A stretch of 64,000 nt of DNA. Origin: Streptomyces camponoticapitis (GTDB taxonomy: Bacteria > Actinomycetota > Actinomycetes > Streptomycetales > Streptomycetaceae). The notes under the pieces were generated by a model. It was not told where the DNA came from. It saw nothing but the letters and a program-made list of their open reading frames with translations, and made no database searches. The translations under genes and the position numbers were made by a program. Positions 42,772 to 50,024 of the stretch are shown here, in pieces (the first letter of the stretch is position 1; the number at the start of each line of letters is the position of its first letter). The stretch lies in the NCBI RefSeq assembly GCF_014646115.1, contig NZ_BMMV01000014.1, forward strand, positions 40,469 to 104,468. The letters are read 5' to 3'.

Positions 42772-43797
42772 TCACTCGCCGTCCGGGTCAGCGCGGTCCA
42801 GGGCCGGGCGCGGGCCGGGCTCGAAGTCGTTCAGCAGGAAATCGGCGGCCGCGGTGTCGGTGACCAGGCTCGTGACGAGCCCGGATCTCAGAACCGAGCC
42901 GATGGCCGCGCCCTTGCGCTGACCGCCGGCGATCGCGACGACCTCCGGGATACGCCGCAGCCGGTCGGCCTCGACGGTGATGCACCGCTCACCCAGGTCG
43001 CGCCCGACCCGCCGGCCCTCGGCGTCGAAGAGGTGCGCGGACATCTCGGCCTCGACGCCCAGGGACGCGTAGTGCGAGCGCTCCTCGTCGGTGAGCATGT
43101 CGTGGACCGTGGAGATCCCCGCCTCCCAGGAGCCGATGGAGACGGCCGCGACGGTGACCTTGTCGAAGTACTCGAAGGCGCGGGCGATACCGGGCTGGCT
43201 GCGCAGCGCGGCCGCCGTGGCCGGGTCGGGCAGCAGCATCGGGGCGTAGATCGGGTGCGCCTCGCCGCCGGAGACCTGGGCGGCGCGCCGTACGGCCTCG
43301 ACCGAGCCGCGCTCGGCGGTGCCCGCGTCGTACACACCGGTCAGCTGGACGACGGTGCAGGGCGGCAGCCGGTCGAGGGCAGCGGCCATGTGGATGGTGG
43401 AGCGGCCCCAGGCGAGACCGAGGATGTCGCCCTCGACGACCAGTTCGCCCAGGAGGTCGGCGGCGACCTCGCCGAGGTTCTCCGGGTCGGGCGACTCGTC
43501 CGCCGTCTCGGCGGGAGACTCCACGACGACGGCGTGCCGCAGTCCGTAGCGGGCCCGCAGGGCGTCGGAGCGCTCGGCGTCCAGTTCGGCGGGGACGCGG
43601 ATCTCGATCCTCACGAGGTCGCGTTCGAGCGCCGTCTCCAGGACCCTGGCCACCTTGAAGCGGCTGACGCCGAACTCCTCGGCGATCTGGATCTTGGACT
43701 TGCCCTCCAGATAGAAGCGCCGGGCCATGGCCGCCGCCTGCACCAATTCCGCGGGTCCCATGCGCAGGGCCGGCCGACCCGCCGACATACCAGGCAC
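42772..43797 (-). CDS. SorC/DeoR-type sugar-binding transcriptional regulator
   Basis: This 341-residue regulator has an N-terminal helix-turn-helix (KSKIQIAEEFGVSRFKVARVL) and a SorC effector domain resembling glucosamine-6-phosphate deaminase (DILGLAWGRSTIHMAAAL, CTVVQLTGVYDAG, VVAIAGGQRKGAAIGSVLRS). Such proteins respond to phosphorylated sugars. The GTG at 43795-43797 has GAGGAG six bases before it and is preferred over a GTG eight codons upstream. It lies downstream of rpe on the same strand, so a pentose-phosphate ligand is a reasonable inference. Confidence 0.9.
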   Translation of the reverse strand: MPGMSAGRPALRMGPAELVQAAAMARRFYLEGKSKIQIAEEFGVSRFKVARVLETALERDLVRIEIRVPAELDAERSDALRARYGLRHAVVVESPAETADESPDPENLGEVAADLLGELVVEGDILGLAWGRSTIHMAAALDRLPPCTVVQLTGVYDAGTAERGSVEAVRRAAQVSGGEAHPIYAPMLLPDPATAAALRSQPGIARAFEYFDKVTVAAVSIGSWEAGISTVHDMLTDEERSHYASLGVEAEMSAHLFDAEGRRVGRDLGERCITVEADRLRRIPEVVAIAGGQRKGAAIGSVLRSGLVTSLVTDTAAADFLLNDFEPGPRPALDRADPDGE

Positions 43798-43921
43798 CGC
43801 GATCTCCTCACTGCTGTTCACACTGGACGCGCTCTCATCCTGTCAGATTCGGCGGTCCTTGATCAGCCCGGTTGGGCGGCGTTCATTTAGCTGTGGCCAG
43901 GTGGCCGCGTGCGGTTGTGGC

Positions 43922-44605
43922 TCAGTGGGCGCAGGCCCAGCCCGCCGAGGCGGTGGCCTCGTCGGCCTGGTGACGCAGCATTCGTACGGCCGCGGCGGGG
44001 TCGTCCGTCCCGTACACCGCGGAACCGGCGACGAAGACGTCGGCGCCCGCGTCGGCGCACCGTTCGATGGTCTCGGCGGAGACACCGCCGTCGACCTGGA
44101 GCCAGAGCTCCAGACCGTGCTTGGAGATCAGCTCCCTGGTACGGCGGATCTTCGGCAGCATGATGTCCAGGAAGGCCTGGCCGCCGAAGCCCGGCTCAAC
44201 GGTCATGATCAGCAGCATGTCGAGCTCGGGGAGCAGGTCCTCGTACGGCTCGATCGGCGTCGCGGGCTTCAGCGCCATCGACGCCCGTGCGCCCTTGGCG
44301 CGGATCTCGCGCGCCAGCCGTACGGGGGCGGCGGCGGCCTCCACGTGGAAGGTGACCGAACCGGCTCCCGCCTCGACGTACCGGGGCGCCCAGCGGTCGG
44401 GCTCCTCGATCATCAGATGGCAGTCGATCGGGGTCTCCGTCGCCCGCGCGAGCGCTTCGACCACCGGCACACCGAGAGTCAGATTGGGCACGAAGTGGTT
44501 GTCCATGACATCGACGTGGAGCCAGTCGGCGCCCTCGACTGCTCGTGCCTCTTCGGCCAGTCGTGCGAAATCGGCGGACAGGATGCTGGGGTTGATCTGG
44601 GCCAT
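43922..44605 (-). CDS. rpe: Ribulose-phosphate 3-epimerase
   Basis: This 227-residue TIM-barrel enzyme interconverts ribulose 5-phosphate and xylulose 5-phosphate in the pentose phosphate pathway. It opens INPSILSADFARL, then HVDVMDNHFVPNLT with metal-binding histidine and aspartate, DCHLMIEEPDRW, MTVEPGFGGQ, and LQVDGGVSAETI. The ATG at 44603-44605 gives the usual N-terminus; an earlier ATG would add 17 unrelated residues. It is followed by the SorC regulator after 124 bp and is divergent from the MerR fusion gene. Confidence 0.95.
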   Translation of the reverse strand: MAQINPSILSADFARLAEEARAVEGADWLHVDVMDNHFVPNLTLGVPVVEALARATETPIDCHLMIEEPDRWAPRYVEAGAGSVTFHVEAAAAPVRLAREIRAKGARASMALKPATPIEPYEDLLPELDMLLIMTVEPGFGGQAFLDIMLPKIRRTRELISKHGLELWLQVDGGVSAETIERCADAGADVFVAGSAVYGTDDPAAAVRMLRHQADEATASAGWACAH

Positions 44606-44780
44606 GTGCCAAGCCTGCCATGCTCCGGCCGACTTCCTCGCCTCGATGTGCGGCATCGGGCCAAGGGGACGGGCACACTCGGTGCAATCCTCGCGATTCA
44701 GCGGGACGGGCGGGGCGGATGCGGCCGGGGAGAGCGCGGCGGGAGGCTCCGCCCGGCCGGCTCCTTGGCCCGAAGACCCG

Positions 44781-44810
44781 TTGACTCTCCCTCTGTGGGA
44801 GACCTGAGGG
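44781..44810 (+). promoter_or_regulatory. MerR-type promoter dyad upstream of the MerR fusion gene
   Basis: A TTGACT box (44781-44786) runs into a dyad CTCTCCC (44785-44791) / GGGAGAC (44797-44803). The symmetric element next to a -35 box, just before the MerR-type regulator's ATG at 44818, matches the autoregulated, over-long-spacer promoters of this family. A clear -10 box is not seen. Confidence 0.5.
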
Positions 44811-44817
44811 TGGCCGT

Positions 44818-46410
44818 ATGCACAACGACACCGCGCCCGAACCGCCGGAATTCAGCATCGGCGAGCTCGCCGCCCGCACCGGTCTGTCGGTCAAACTCGT
44901 CCGCCACTGGTCGGACCTCGGCATCACGCCTCCCGCCGGCCGCTCCGCGTCCGGATACCGCCGGTACGGCCCCGAGGCCGTGGCCCGGCTCGACCTCGCC
45001 CGCACACTCCGCGACCTCGGGCTGGGGCTGCCCGAGATCCGGGCCGTGCTCGACCGGGAGCGGGGCCTCGCCGAGACGGCAGCCGTCCACGCCGACGCGC
45101 TGGAGGCCCAGATCCGTACGCTCCGGCTCCAGCAGGCGGTGCTGCGCTCGGCGGGACGGCGCGAGTCGACCGCCGAGGAGCTGAGGGTGCTGACGGAGCT
45201 GGCCCGGATGTCGGCGGCCGAGCGCGAGGAGACCGTCCGCGCCTTCGTGACCGGCGCGCTGGACGGGATCGACGCCCCCGGCTACCGCGGAGCCCTGCTC
45301 GCCGCCCTGCCCGACCTGCCGGGCGATCCCACCGCCGAGCAGGTCGACGCCTGGTTCGAGCTCAGTGCCCTGGTCCGCGATCCGGCCGTGTCGGCCGGGC
45401 TGCGCAGGATGGCGGCGTACGCGGCTGAGCACTCCCCCTCCGTGCACGAGGAGGACCATGCGCGGGAGGCCGAGCGCCTGACGGACTTCTGGGTACGACG
45501 GGTGTCGTCCGCCATGGCGGACGGCCTCGCGCCGGACTCACCGTCGGCGGACGGGGTGGTCGCCACGGTCGTCGCCGAGTGGCTTCCCGCCCAGGAGGGC
45601 CCGGCGGCCGACGGCGCGGAGGCGCGGGGCCTGCTGCTGGCGCAGCTGGAGATGGCGGCCGATCCCGCGGTCGAGCGGTACTGGCAGCTGATCTGCCTCA
45701 TCAACGGCCTGCCGGTACGGCCAGATCTGGCGGCCCCCGGCGAGTGGCTGATGACCGCGCTGCGCGCGAATCCCGCGCCGGGGGCGCTCGCCGCCCGGCA
45801 CGAGGCCCTGTACGCGAGTGGTCCTCCCGAGGAGGCGGACGGCTCTGAGGCGCTGCGGCCGGACCGGATCGTGGAGACCTTCGCCTCGGTGCTGGCCGGG
45901 GTCGGGAAGCTGGTGGCGGGGGTCGGCGCGGACCGGTTCGGCGATCCCACGCCCTGCGCCGACTGGGACGTACGCGCGCTGCTGGAGCACCTGGTGTGGG
46001 AGAACCTGATGTGGGCCGGCCTGGCGGCGGGCGCCCCGCCGCACCACGCCCGGGACGCGGACCACCTGGGCGCGGACCACGTCGCCGCGTTCCGGGAGGC
46101 CGCGGCCAGGACGCTGACCGCGTTCCGCAGGCCGGGCCTGCCCGAGGAGCGCTTCGGCCCCGCTCCCGGCCGGCGGATGGTGGAGCAGCTGCTCATCGAG
46201 ATGCTGGTCCACGGCTGGGACCTGGCGCGAGCCACGGGACAGCCGACCGGCTTCGCACCCGAGGTCGCCGCCGCCGTACTGCCGTCGGTGCGGGAGATCT
46301 ACGGCTCACTGCCGAGGACGGCGGGCGGCTCGTTCGCACCCGAGCGGCCCGCGCCGGAGCACGCCGACGGGAACGACCGTCTCGCGGCCTATCTGGGCCG
46401 CGCGGTCTGA
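44818..46410 (+). CDS. MerR regulator fused to a DinB/maleylpyruvate-isomerase-like domain
   Basis: This 530-residue three-part protein begins with a MerR DNA-binding domain at residues about 12-80 (FSIGELAARTGLSVKLVRHW, SGYRRYGPEAVARLDLARTL) plus a dimerising coiled helix to about 115. A helical middle part of about 230 residues has no assignment. Residues about 352-530 form a TIGR03086/mycothiol-type DinB domain (RFGDPTPCADWDVRALLEHL near 378, LIEMLVHGWDLARATGQPTG near 465), with histidines in the places used for metal binding. The fusion suggests a sensor whose ligand is bound by the DinB-like module, possibly a thiol conjugate. GAGG precedes the ATG. Confidence 0.85.
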   Translation: MHNDTAPEPPEFSIGELAARTGLSVKLVRHWSDLGITPPAGRSASGYRRYGPEAVARLDLARTLRDLGLGLPEIRAVLDRERGLAETAAVHADALEAQIRTLRLQQAVLRSAGRRESTAEELRVLTELARMSAAEREETVRAFVTGALDGIDAPGYRGALLAALPDLPGDPTAEQVDAWFELSALVRDPAVSAGLRRMAAYAAEHSPSVHEEDHAREAERLTDFWVRRVSSAMADGLAPDSPSADGVVATVVAEWLPAQEGPAADGAEARGLLLAQLEMAADPAVERYWQLICLINGLPVRPDLAAPGEWLMTALRANPAPGALAARHEALYASGPPEEADGSEALRPDRIVETFASVLAGVGKLVAGVGADRFGDPTPCADWDVRALLEHLVWENLMWAGLAAGAPPHHARDADHLGADHVAAFREAAARTLTAFRRPGLPEERFGPAPGRRMVEQLLIEMLVHGWDLARATGQPTGFAPEVAAAVLPSVREIYGSLPRTAGGSFAPERPAPEHADGNDRLAAYLGRAV

Positions 46411-46490
46411 CGGCCCGCGGGGCGGCCGTCCTCCCCGGTGGATCGGCGCACGGCGTCGGATGCGGTGCGCCGCGAGGCGAAGGGTCGGCC

Positions 46491-46520
46491 GCATATCCGG
46501 GCGTATCCGGGTGTATCCGG
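46491..46520 (+). repeat. Three 10-bp tandem repeats after the MerR fusion gene
   Basis: GCATATCCGG, GCGTATCCGG and GTGTATCCGG follow each other at 46491-46520 in the 206-bp gap between the convergent MerR fusion and rsmB genes. No strong terminator stem is seen here. Confidence 0.85.
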
Positions 46521-46616
46521 GCGGTCCGACGACGCGGCGGGGTGCCGCAGCCGCCGTCGCGCGCCCGCCGGGGTGACGGGCCGGCCCCCGGACACCCGCG
46601 TTCCGCCGTGCGCCTC

Positions 46617-48050
46617 TCAGGCGGTACGGCGCAGCAGTGCCAGATACATCGCGTCCGTGCCGTGCACATGCGGCCACAGCTGGACGTCGGGTCCGTCCCC
46701 CAGCGCCGCGACACCGGGCATCAGCGGCCGGGCGTCGACCCAGTCGGCCTCGACCGCGGGACCGCCCCGGCCCTTCAGGACGTCCTCCACGACGGCACGT
46801 GTCTCCGCGGGGTGCGGGGAGCAGGTGGCGTATCCGACGACTCCGCCCACGCGTACGGCGTTCAGGGCCTCGCGCAGCAGTGACCGCTGGAGCGGCGCGA
46901 AGCCCTCCAGGTCCTCGGGGCGGCGCCGCCAGCGGGCCTCGGGGCGGCGGCGCAGGGCGCCGAGTCCGGTGCACGGGACGTCGACCAGGACACGGTCGAA
47001 GACCCCGGGCCGCCACGGCGGGCGGGTGCCGTCGGCGCTGATCACCTGGTACGGGCCGGGGTTGCCCGCGAGCGCGCGCTCGACGAGTCGCGCCCGGTGC
47101 GGCTGCTTCTCGGAGGCGAGCAGCAGCGCGCCGCGCTCGGCGGCCAGTGCGCCGAGCAGCGCCGCCTTCCCGCCGGGGCCCGCGCAGCCGTCGAGCCACC
47201 GCGCGTCGGTGCCTTCCACCGGGGCGTTGGCGAGGGCGACGGCGACGAGCTGGCTGCCCTCGTCCTGGACTCCGGCCCGTCCCTCGCGTACGGCGTCGAT
47301 GGCGCCCGGCTCGCCGCCCTCGGTGAGCCGGACCGCGTAGGGCGACCAGCGTCCGGGCAGGCCGGAGTCCTCGCCCAGGGTGTCGAGCAGTTCGCCGGCC
47401 GAGATCCGGCCGGGGCGCGCGACGAGCGTCACCTCGGGCCGCTCGTTGTCCGCCTCCAGCAGGTCCTCGATCCCCGCCCGGCCGCCGCCGAGGGCGTCCC
47501 AGAGCGCCGAGACGACCCAGCGGGGGTGCGAGTGGACGACGGCGAGATGGTCCTCGGCGTCCTCGTCGTACGGCGGCGCCACGCGCTCCAGCCAGGCGTC
47601 GAGGTCGTCCTTGGCGATCTTCCGCAGGACGGCGTTGACGAACTTGGCGCGTCCGTCGCCGAGCACCACGCGGGCCAGCTCCACGCTCGCCGACACGGCG
47701 GCGTGGGTGGGGATGCGGGTGCCGAGCAACTGGTGCGCGCCGAGGGCGAGCACGTCGAGCACGGGCGGGTCGACCTGGCGCAGCGGCCGGTCGATGCAGG
47801 CGGAGATGATCGCGTCGTAGGTGCCCTGGCGGCGGAGCGTGCCGTAGACCAGCTCGGTGGCGAGCGCCGCGTCGCGGGTGTCGAAGTCGCCCGCCTCCCT
47901 GGCCTTCTTGAGAAGGGGCGGCAGGACGAGGTTGGCGTAGGCGGCGCGCTCGTCGACGGCCCGCAGTGCCTCGAAGGCGAGGATCCGAACGGGATCCTTC
48001 TTGGGACGGCGGTAGGGCTTGGGGGGACGGCGACGGGCCTGCTCGTTCAA
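46617..48050 (-). CDS. rsmB: 16S rRNA (cytosine967-C5)-methyltransferase
   Basis: This 477-residue enzyme methylates C967 of 16S rRNA. The N-terminal NusB-like RNA-binding domain covers residues about 20-155, and the SAM-dependent methyltransferase follows. Motifs are LDGCAGPGGKAALLG (SAM loop) near residue 285, VLVDVPCTGLGALRRRPEARW near 355 with the release cysteine, and GYATCSPHPAETRAVV near 415 with the catalytic cysteine. The start appears to be TTG at 48048-48050, with GGAG five bases upstream. It is 71 bp downstream of fmt on the same strand, the usual core order. Confidence 0.94.
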   Translation of the reverse strand: MNEQARRRPPKPYRRPKKDPVRILAFEALRAVDERAAYANLVLPPLLKKAREAGDFDTRDAALATELVYGTLRRQGTYDAIISACIDRPLRQVDPPVLDVLALGAHQLLGTRIPTHAAVSASVELARVVLGDGRAKFVNAVLRKIAKDDLDAWLERVAPPYDEDAEDHLAVVHSHPRWVVSALWDALGGGRAGIEDLLEADNERPEVTLVARPGRISAGELLDTLGEDSGLPGRWSPYAVRLTEGGEPGAIDAVREGRAGVQDEGSQLVAVALANAPVEGTDARWLDGCAGPGGKAALLGALAAERGALLLASEKQPHRARLVERALAGNPGPYQVISADGTRPPWRPGVFDRVLVDVPCTGLGALRRRPEARWRRRPEDLEGFAPLQRSLLREALNAVRVGGVVGYATCSPHPAETRAVVEDVLKGRGGPAVEADWVDARPLMPGVAALGDGPDVQLWPHVHGTDAMYLALLRRTA

Positions 48051-48121
48051 AGGTGCTCCGCTGGTGAAGGTGCCGCGCTTCGGGGCCGGACGGATTCGCC
48101 GGACATATTCGCCGGACTGAT

Positions 48122-49078
48122 TCAGCGTACGTCGGGGGCCTCATCCGGTGCGCCGAGCCGTTCACCGGTCGCGATCCGGACGCCACGCGCCCAGTCGGCG
48201 GCCCGCATCGGCTTCTTGCCCTGCGGCTGGACCCAGAGCAGTTCGACGGCGTACGAGCCGGTGCCGACGTGCACGGAGTTCTTGCCGACGGCGGGCTCGC
48301 CGGGCGCCAGGTCGGTACGGTCGGGCACCGGCGCGAGCTGGATCAGCTTGAGGCGTTCGCCGCGGAAGACCGTCCAGGCACCGGGCGCGGGGGTGCAGCC
48401 GCGTACGACGCGGTCGACGCGCAGCGCGGGCGCCGTCCAGTCGACCCGCGCGTCGTCGACGGTGAGCTTGGGGGCCAGGGTGATGCCTTCGGCGGGCTGC
48501 GGGACGGCCTTGAGGGTGCCGTCCTCGATACCGTCCATCGTGGCGGCGAGCAGCCCGGCGCCGGCGAAGGCGAGCCGGGTCAGCAGGTCGCCGCTGGTGT
48601 CGGTGGGCCGTACGTCCTCGGTGATCACGCCGTACACCGGACCGGAGTCCAGCCCCTCCTCGATGAGGAAGGTGGCGGCGCCGGTCGTCTCGTCGCCGGC
48701 CATGACCGCGTGCTGCACGGGGGCGGCGCCGCGCCACGCGGGCAGCAGCGAGAAGTGCAGATTCACCCAACCGTGGACGGGGACGTCGAGCGCGACGCGG
48801 GGCAGCAGCGCCCCGTAGGCGACGACGGGGCAGCAGTCGGGCGCGATCTCACGCAGCCGGGTCAGGAAGGCCTCGTCGCGAGGCCGGCCGGGCCGCAGGA
48901 TCTCGATACCCGCCTCTTCGGCGCGCTCCGCGACGGGGCTGGCGACGAGCCTGCGGCCGCGTCCCGAGGGCGCGTCCGGGCGGGTCACCACGGCGGCGAC
49001 CTCGTGCCGGTCCGAGGCGATCAGTGCGTCCAGGGCTGGTACGGCGACCTCGGGGGTGCCTGCGAAGACGAGCTTCAC
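48122..49078 (-). CDS. fmt: Methionyl-tRNA formyltransferase
   Basis: This 318-residue enzyme transfers a formyl group from 10-formyl-tetrahydrofolate to initiator Met-tRNA. It begins KLVFAGTPEVAVPALDALIA and has the catalytic and folate-binding stretch VNLHFSLLPAWRGAAPVQHA near residue 108 and DSGPVYGVI near 143. The C-terminal tRNA-binding domain (APGAWTVFRGERLKLIQL) is complete. GTG at 49076-49078 follows AGGAAG by seven bases. It is first of a small unit with rsmB. Confidence 0.96.
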   Translation of the reverse strand: MKLVFAGTPEVAVPALDALIASDRHEVAAVVTRPDAPSGRGRRLVASPVAERAEEAGIEILRPGRPRDEAFLTRLREIAPDCCPVVAYGALLPRVALDVPVHGWVNLHFSLLPAWRGAAPVQHAVMAGDETTGAATFLIEEGLDSGPVYGVITEDVRPTDTSGDLLTRLAFAGAGLLAATMDGIEDGTLKAVPQPAEGITLAPKLTVDDARVDWTAPALRVDRVVRGCTPAPGAWTVFRGERLKLIQLAPVPDRTDLAPGEPAVGKNSVHVGTGSYAVELLWVQPQGKKPMRAADWARGVRIATGERLGAPDEAPDVR

Positions 49079-49273
49079 TGCGGGACTTCCTCGCTCTCTC
49101 GTGCGGCTCAGAGCCCGACAGGCTCTCGTGTCCGTCGCGCGCGCGGGCGGTGAGCGCCGGGCGCGGTCGACGACGGACAGCGCACCAGTCTATGGGCCTG
49201 TCGGCCACCGGAAGGATGGGGGCGTACGGGAGCCCGCGCGCCCCGCGCTTGTGCGCATACGCCCCCGCAGCGT

Positions 49274-49321
49274 GACCACAACGGCGGGTGGCGCGTTGTC
49301 AAGGGAGATTGACCACAACGG
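49274..49321. repeat. Direct repeat GACCACAACGG with an internal dyad upstream of the HTH gene
   Basis: GACCACAACGG is found at 49274-49284 and 49311-49321. The second copy also forms an inverted repeat with GTTGTCAA at 49295-49302 (GTTGTCAA-N6-TTGACCACAAC). The group lies 52-99 bp before the next gene and may be an operator. Confidence 0.6.
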
Positions 49322-49372
49322 GCCGCCCGGTGCGACCCGATCCGTTTCAACGCCGGTTCGAGAGGCTTGTTC

Positions 49373-49909
49373 ATGGCCGACCACGCAACCCACGACGCAC
49401 AAGCCCGGGCAAATCTGCACCTGTTGGTGCGGGACATCGAGCGCGTCCGCCGGCAGGTGGACGCATTGCGCACTCTCACAGCCCAGTTGGGCAACGTCTA
49501 CCGCCCGCGCCGCTCAGGCCCTTCCACGGGCTTCGTCGTCTACGGCCGGGCGCCAGCGCCGACCGTCCGTCTCGCGCAGGAACTGCGGGACAGCGTCGAG
49601 AGCCTGGTGACGGCCGCCGTGGACTTCGATCGCTCGCTGGGCTTCTCGTGGGACGCGGTCGGCTCGGCGCTCGGCGTCACCAAGCAGGCGGTGCACCGAC
49701 GTTACGGTACGAGGCGGGCGGCCCAGCAGGCCGCCGCCGAGGGGGACCGTCCGCAGGACGCCGCGCCGCCGGTGGGCCCCGCCGCGCAGGGCCCGGTCCC
49801 GGCCGTGCCGGCGGCCCGGTCGATGCCACCGCAGCCGTCGGTGGCCGCCGCGCAGCCACTGCGCGAGGAGGCCCGCCCGGGGGCGTTCCCGGGTCCTCGC
49901 AACGGCTGA
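49373..49909 (+). CDS. Hypothetical protein with a C-proximal helix-turn-helix
   Basis: This 178-residue protein starts with an amphipathic helix rich in Arg and Leu (HLLVRDIERVRRQVDALRTL, residues about 17-36). A likely DNA-binding helix-turn-helix follows, SWDAVGSALGVTKQAVHRRY near residues 92-111, and then a Pro/Ala tail. The arrangement resembles small streptomycete regulators with a sigma-70 region 4-like motif, but I cannot name the family. GAGAGG lies about seven bases before the ATG at 49373. It is divergent from fmt and converges with priA. Confidence 0.72.
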   Translation: MADHATHDAQARANLHLLVRDIERVRRQVDALRTLTAQLGNVYRPRRSGPSTGFVVYGRAPAPTVRLAQELRDSVESLVTAAVDFDRSLGFSWDAVGSALGVTKQAVHRRYGTRRAAQQAAAEGDRPQDAAPPVGPAAQGPVPAVPAARSMPPQPSVAAAQPLREEARPGAFPGPRNG

Positions 49910-49948
49910 CGCCGAGCGCCTGGGTGGTCCGCGGGCACCGGACCCGGC

Positions 49949-49988
49949 GTACGGGCGGCGGGTCCGGTGTACGGGCGGCGGGTCCGGC
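49949..49988 (+). repeat. 20-bp tandem duplication between convergent genes
   Basis: GTACGGGCGGCGGGTCCGGT (49949-49968) is followed by the same 20-mer ending in C (49969-49988). It lies in the 115-bp gap between the hypothetical gene and priA. Confidence 0.9.
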
Positions 49989-50024
49989 GTTCGAGAACGG
50001 ATCCCCCGCCCCGGGTCCTGTCCG

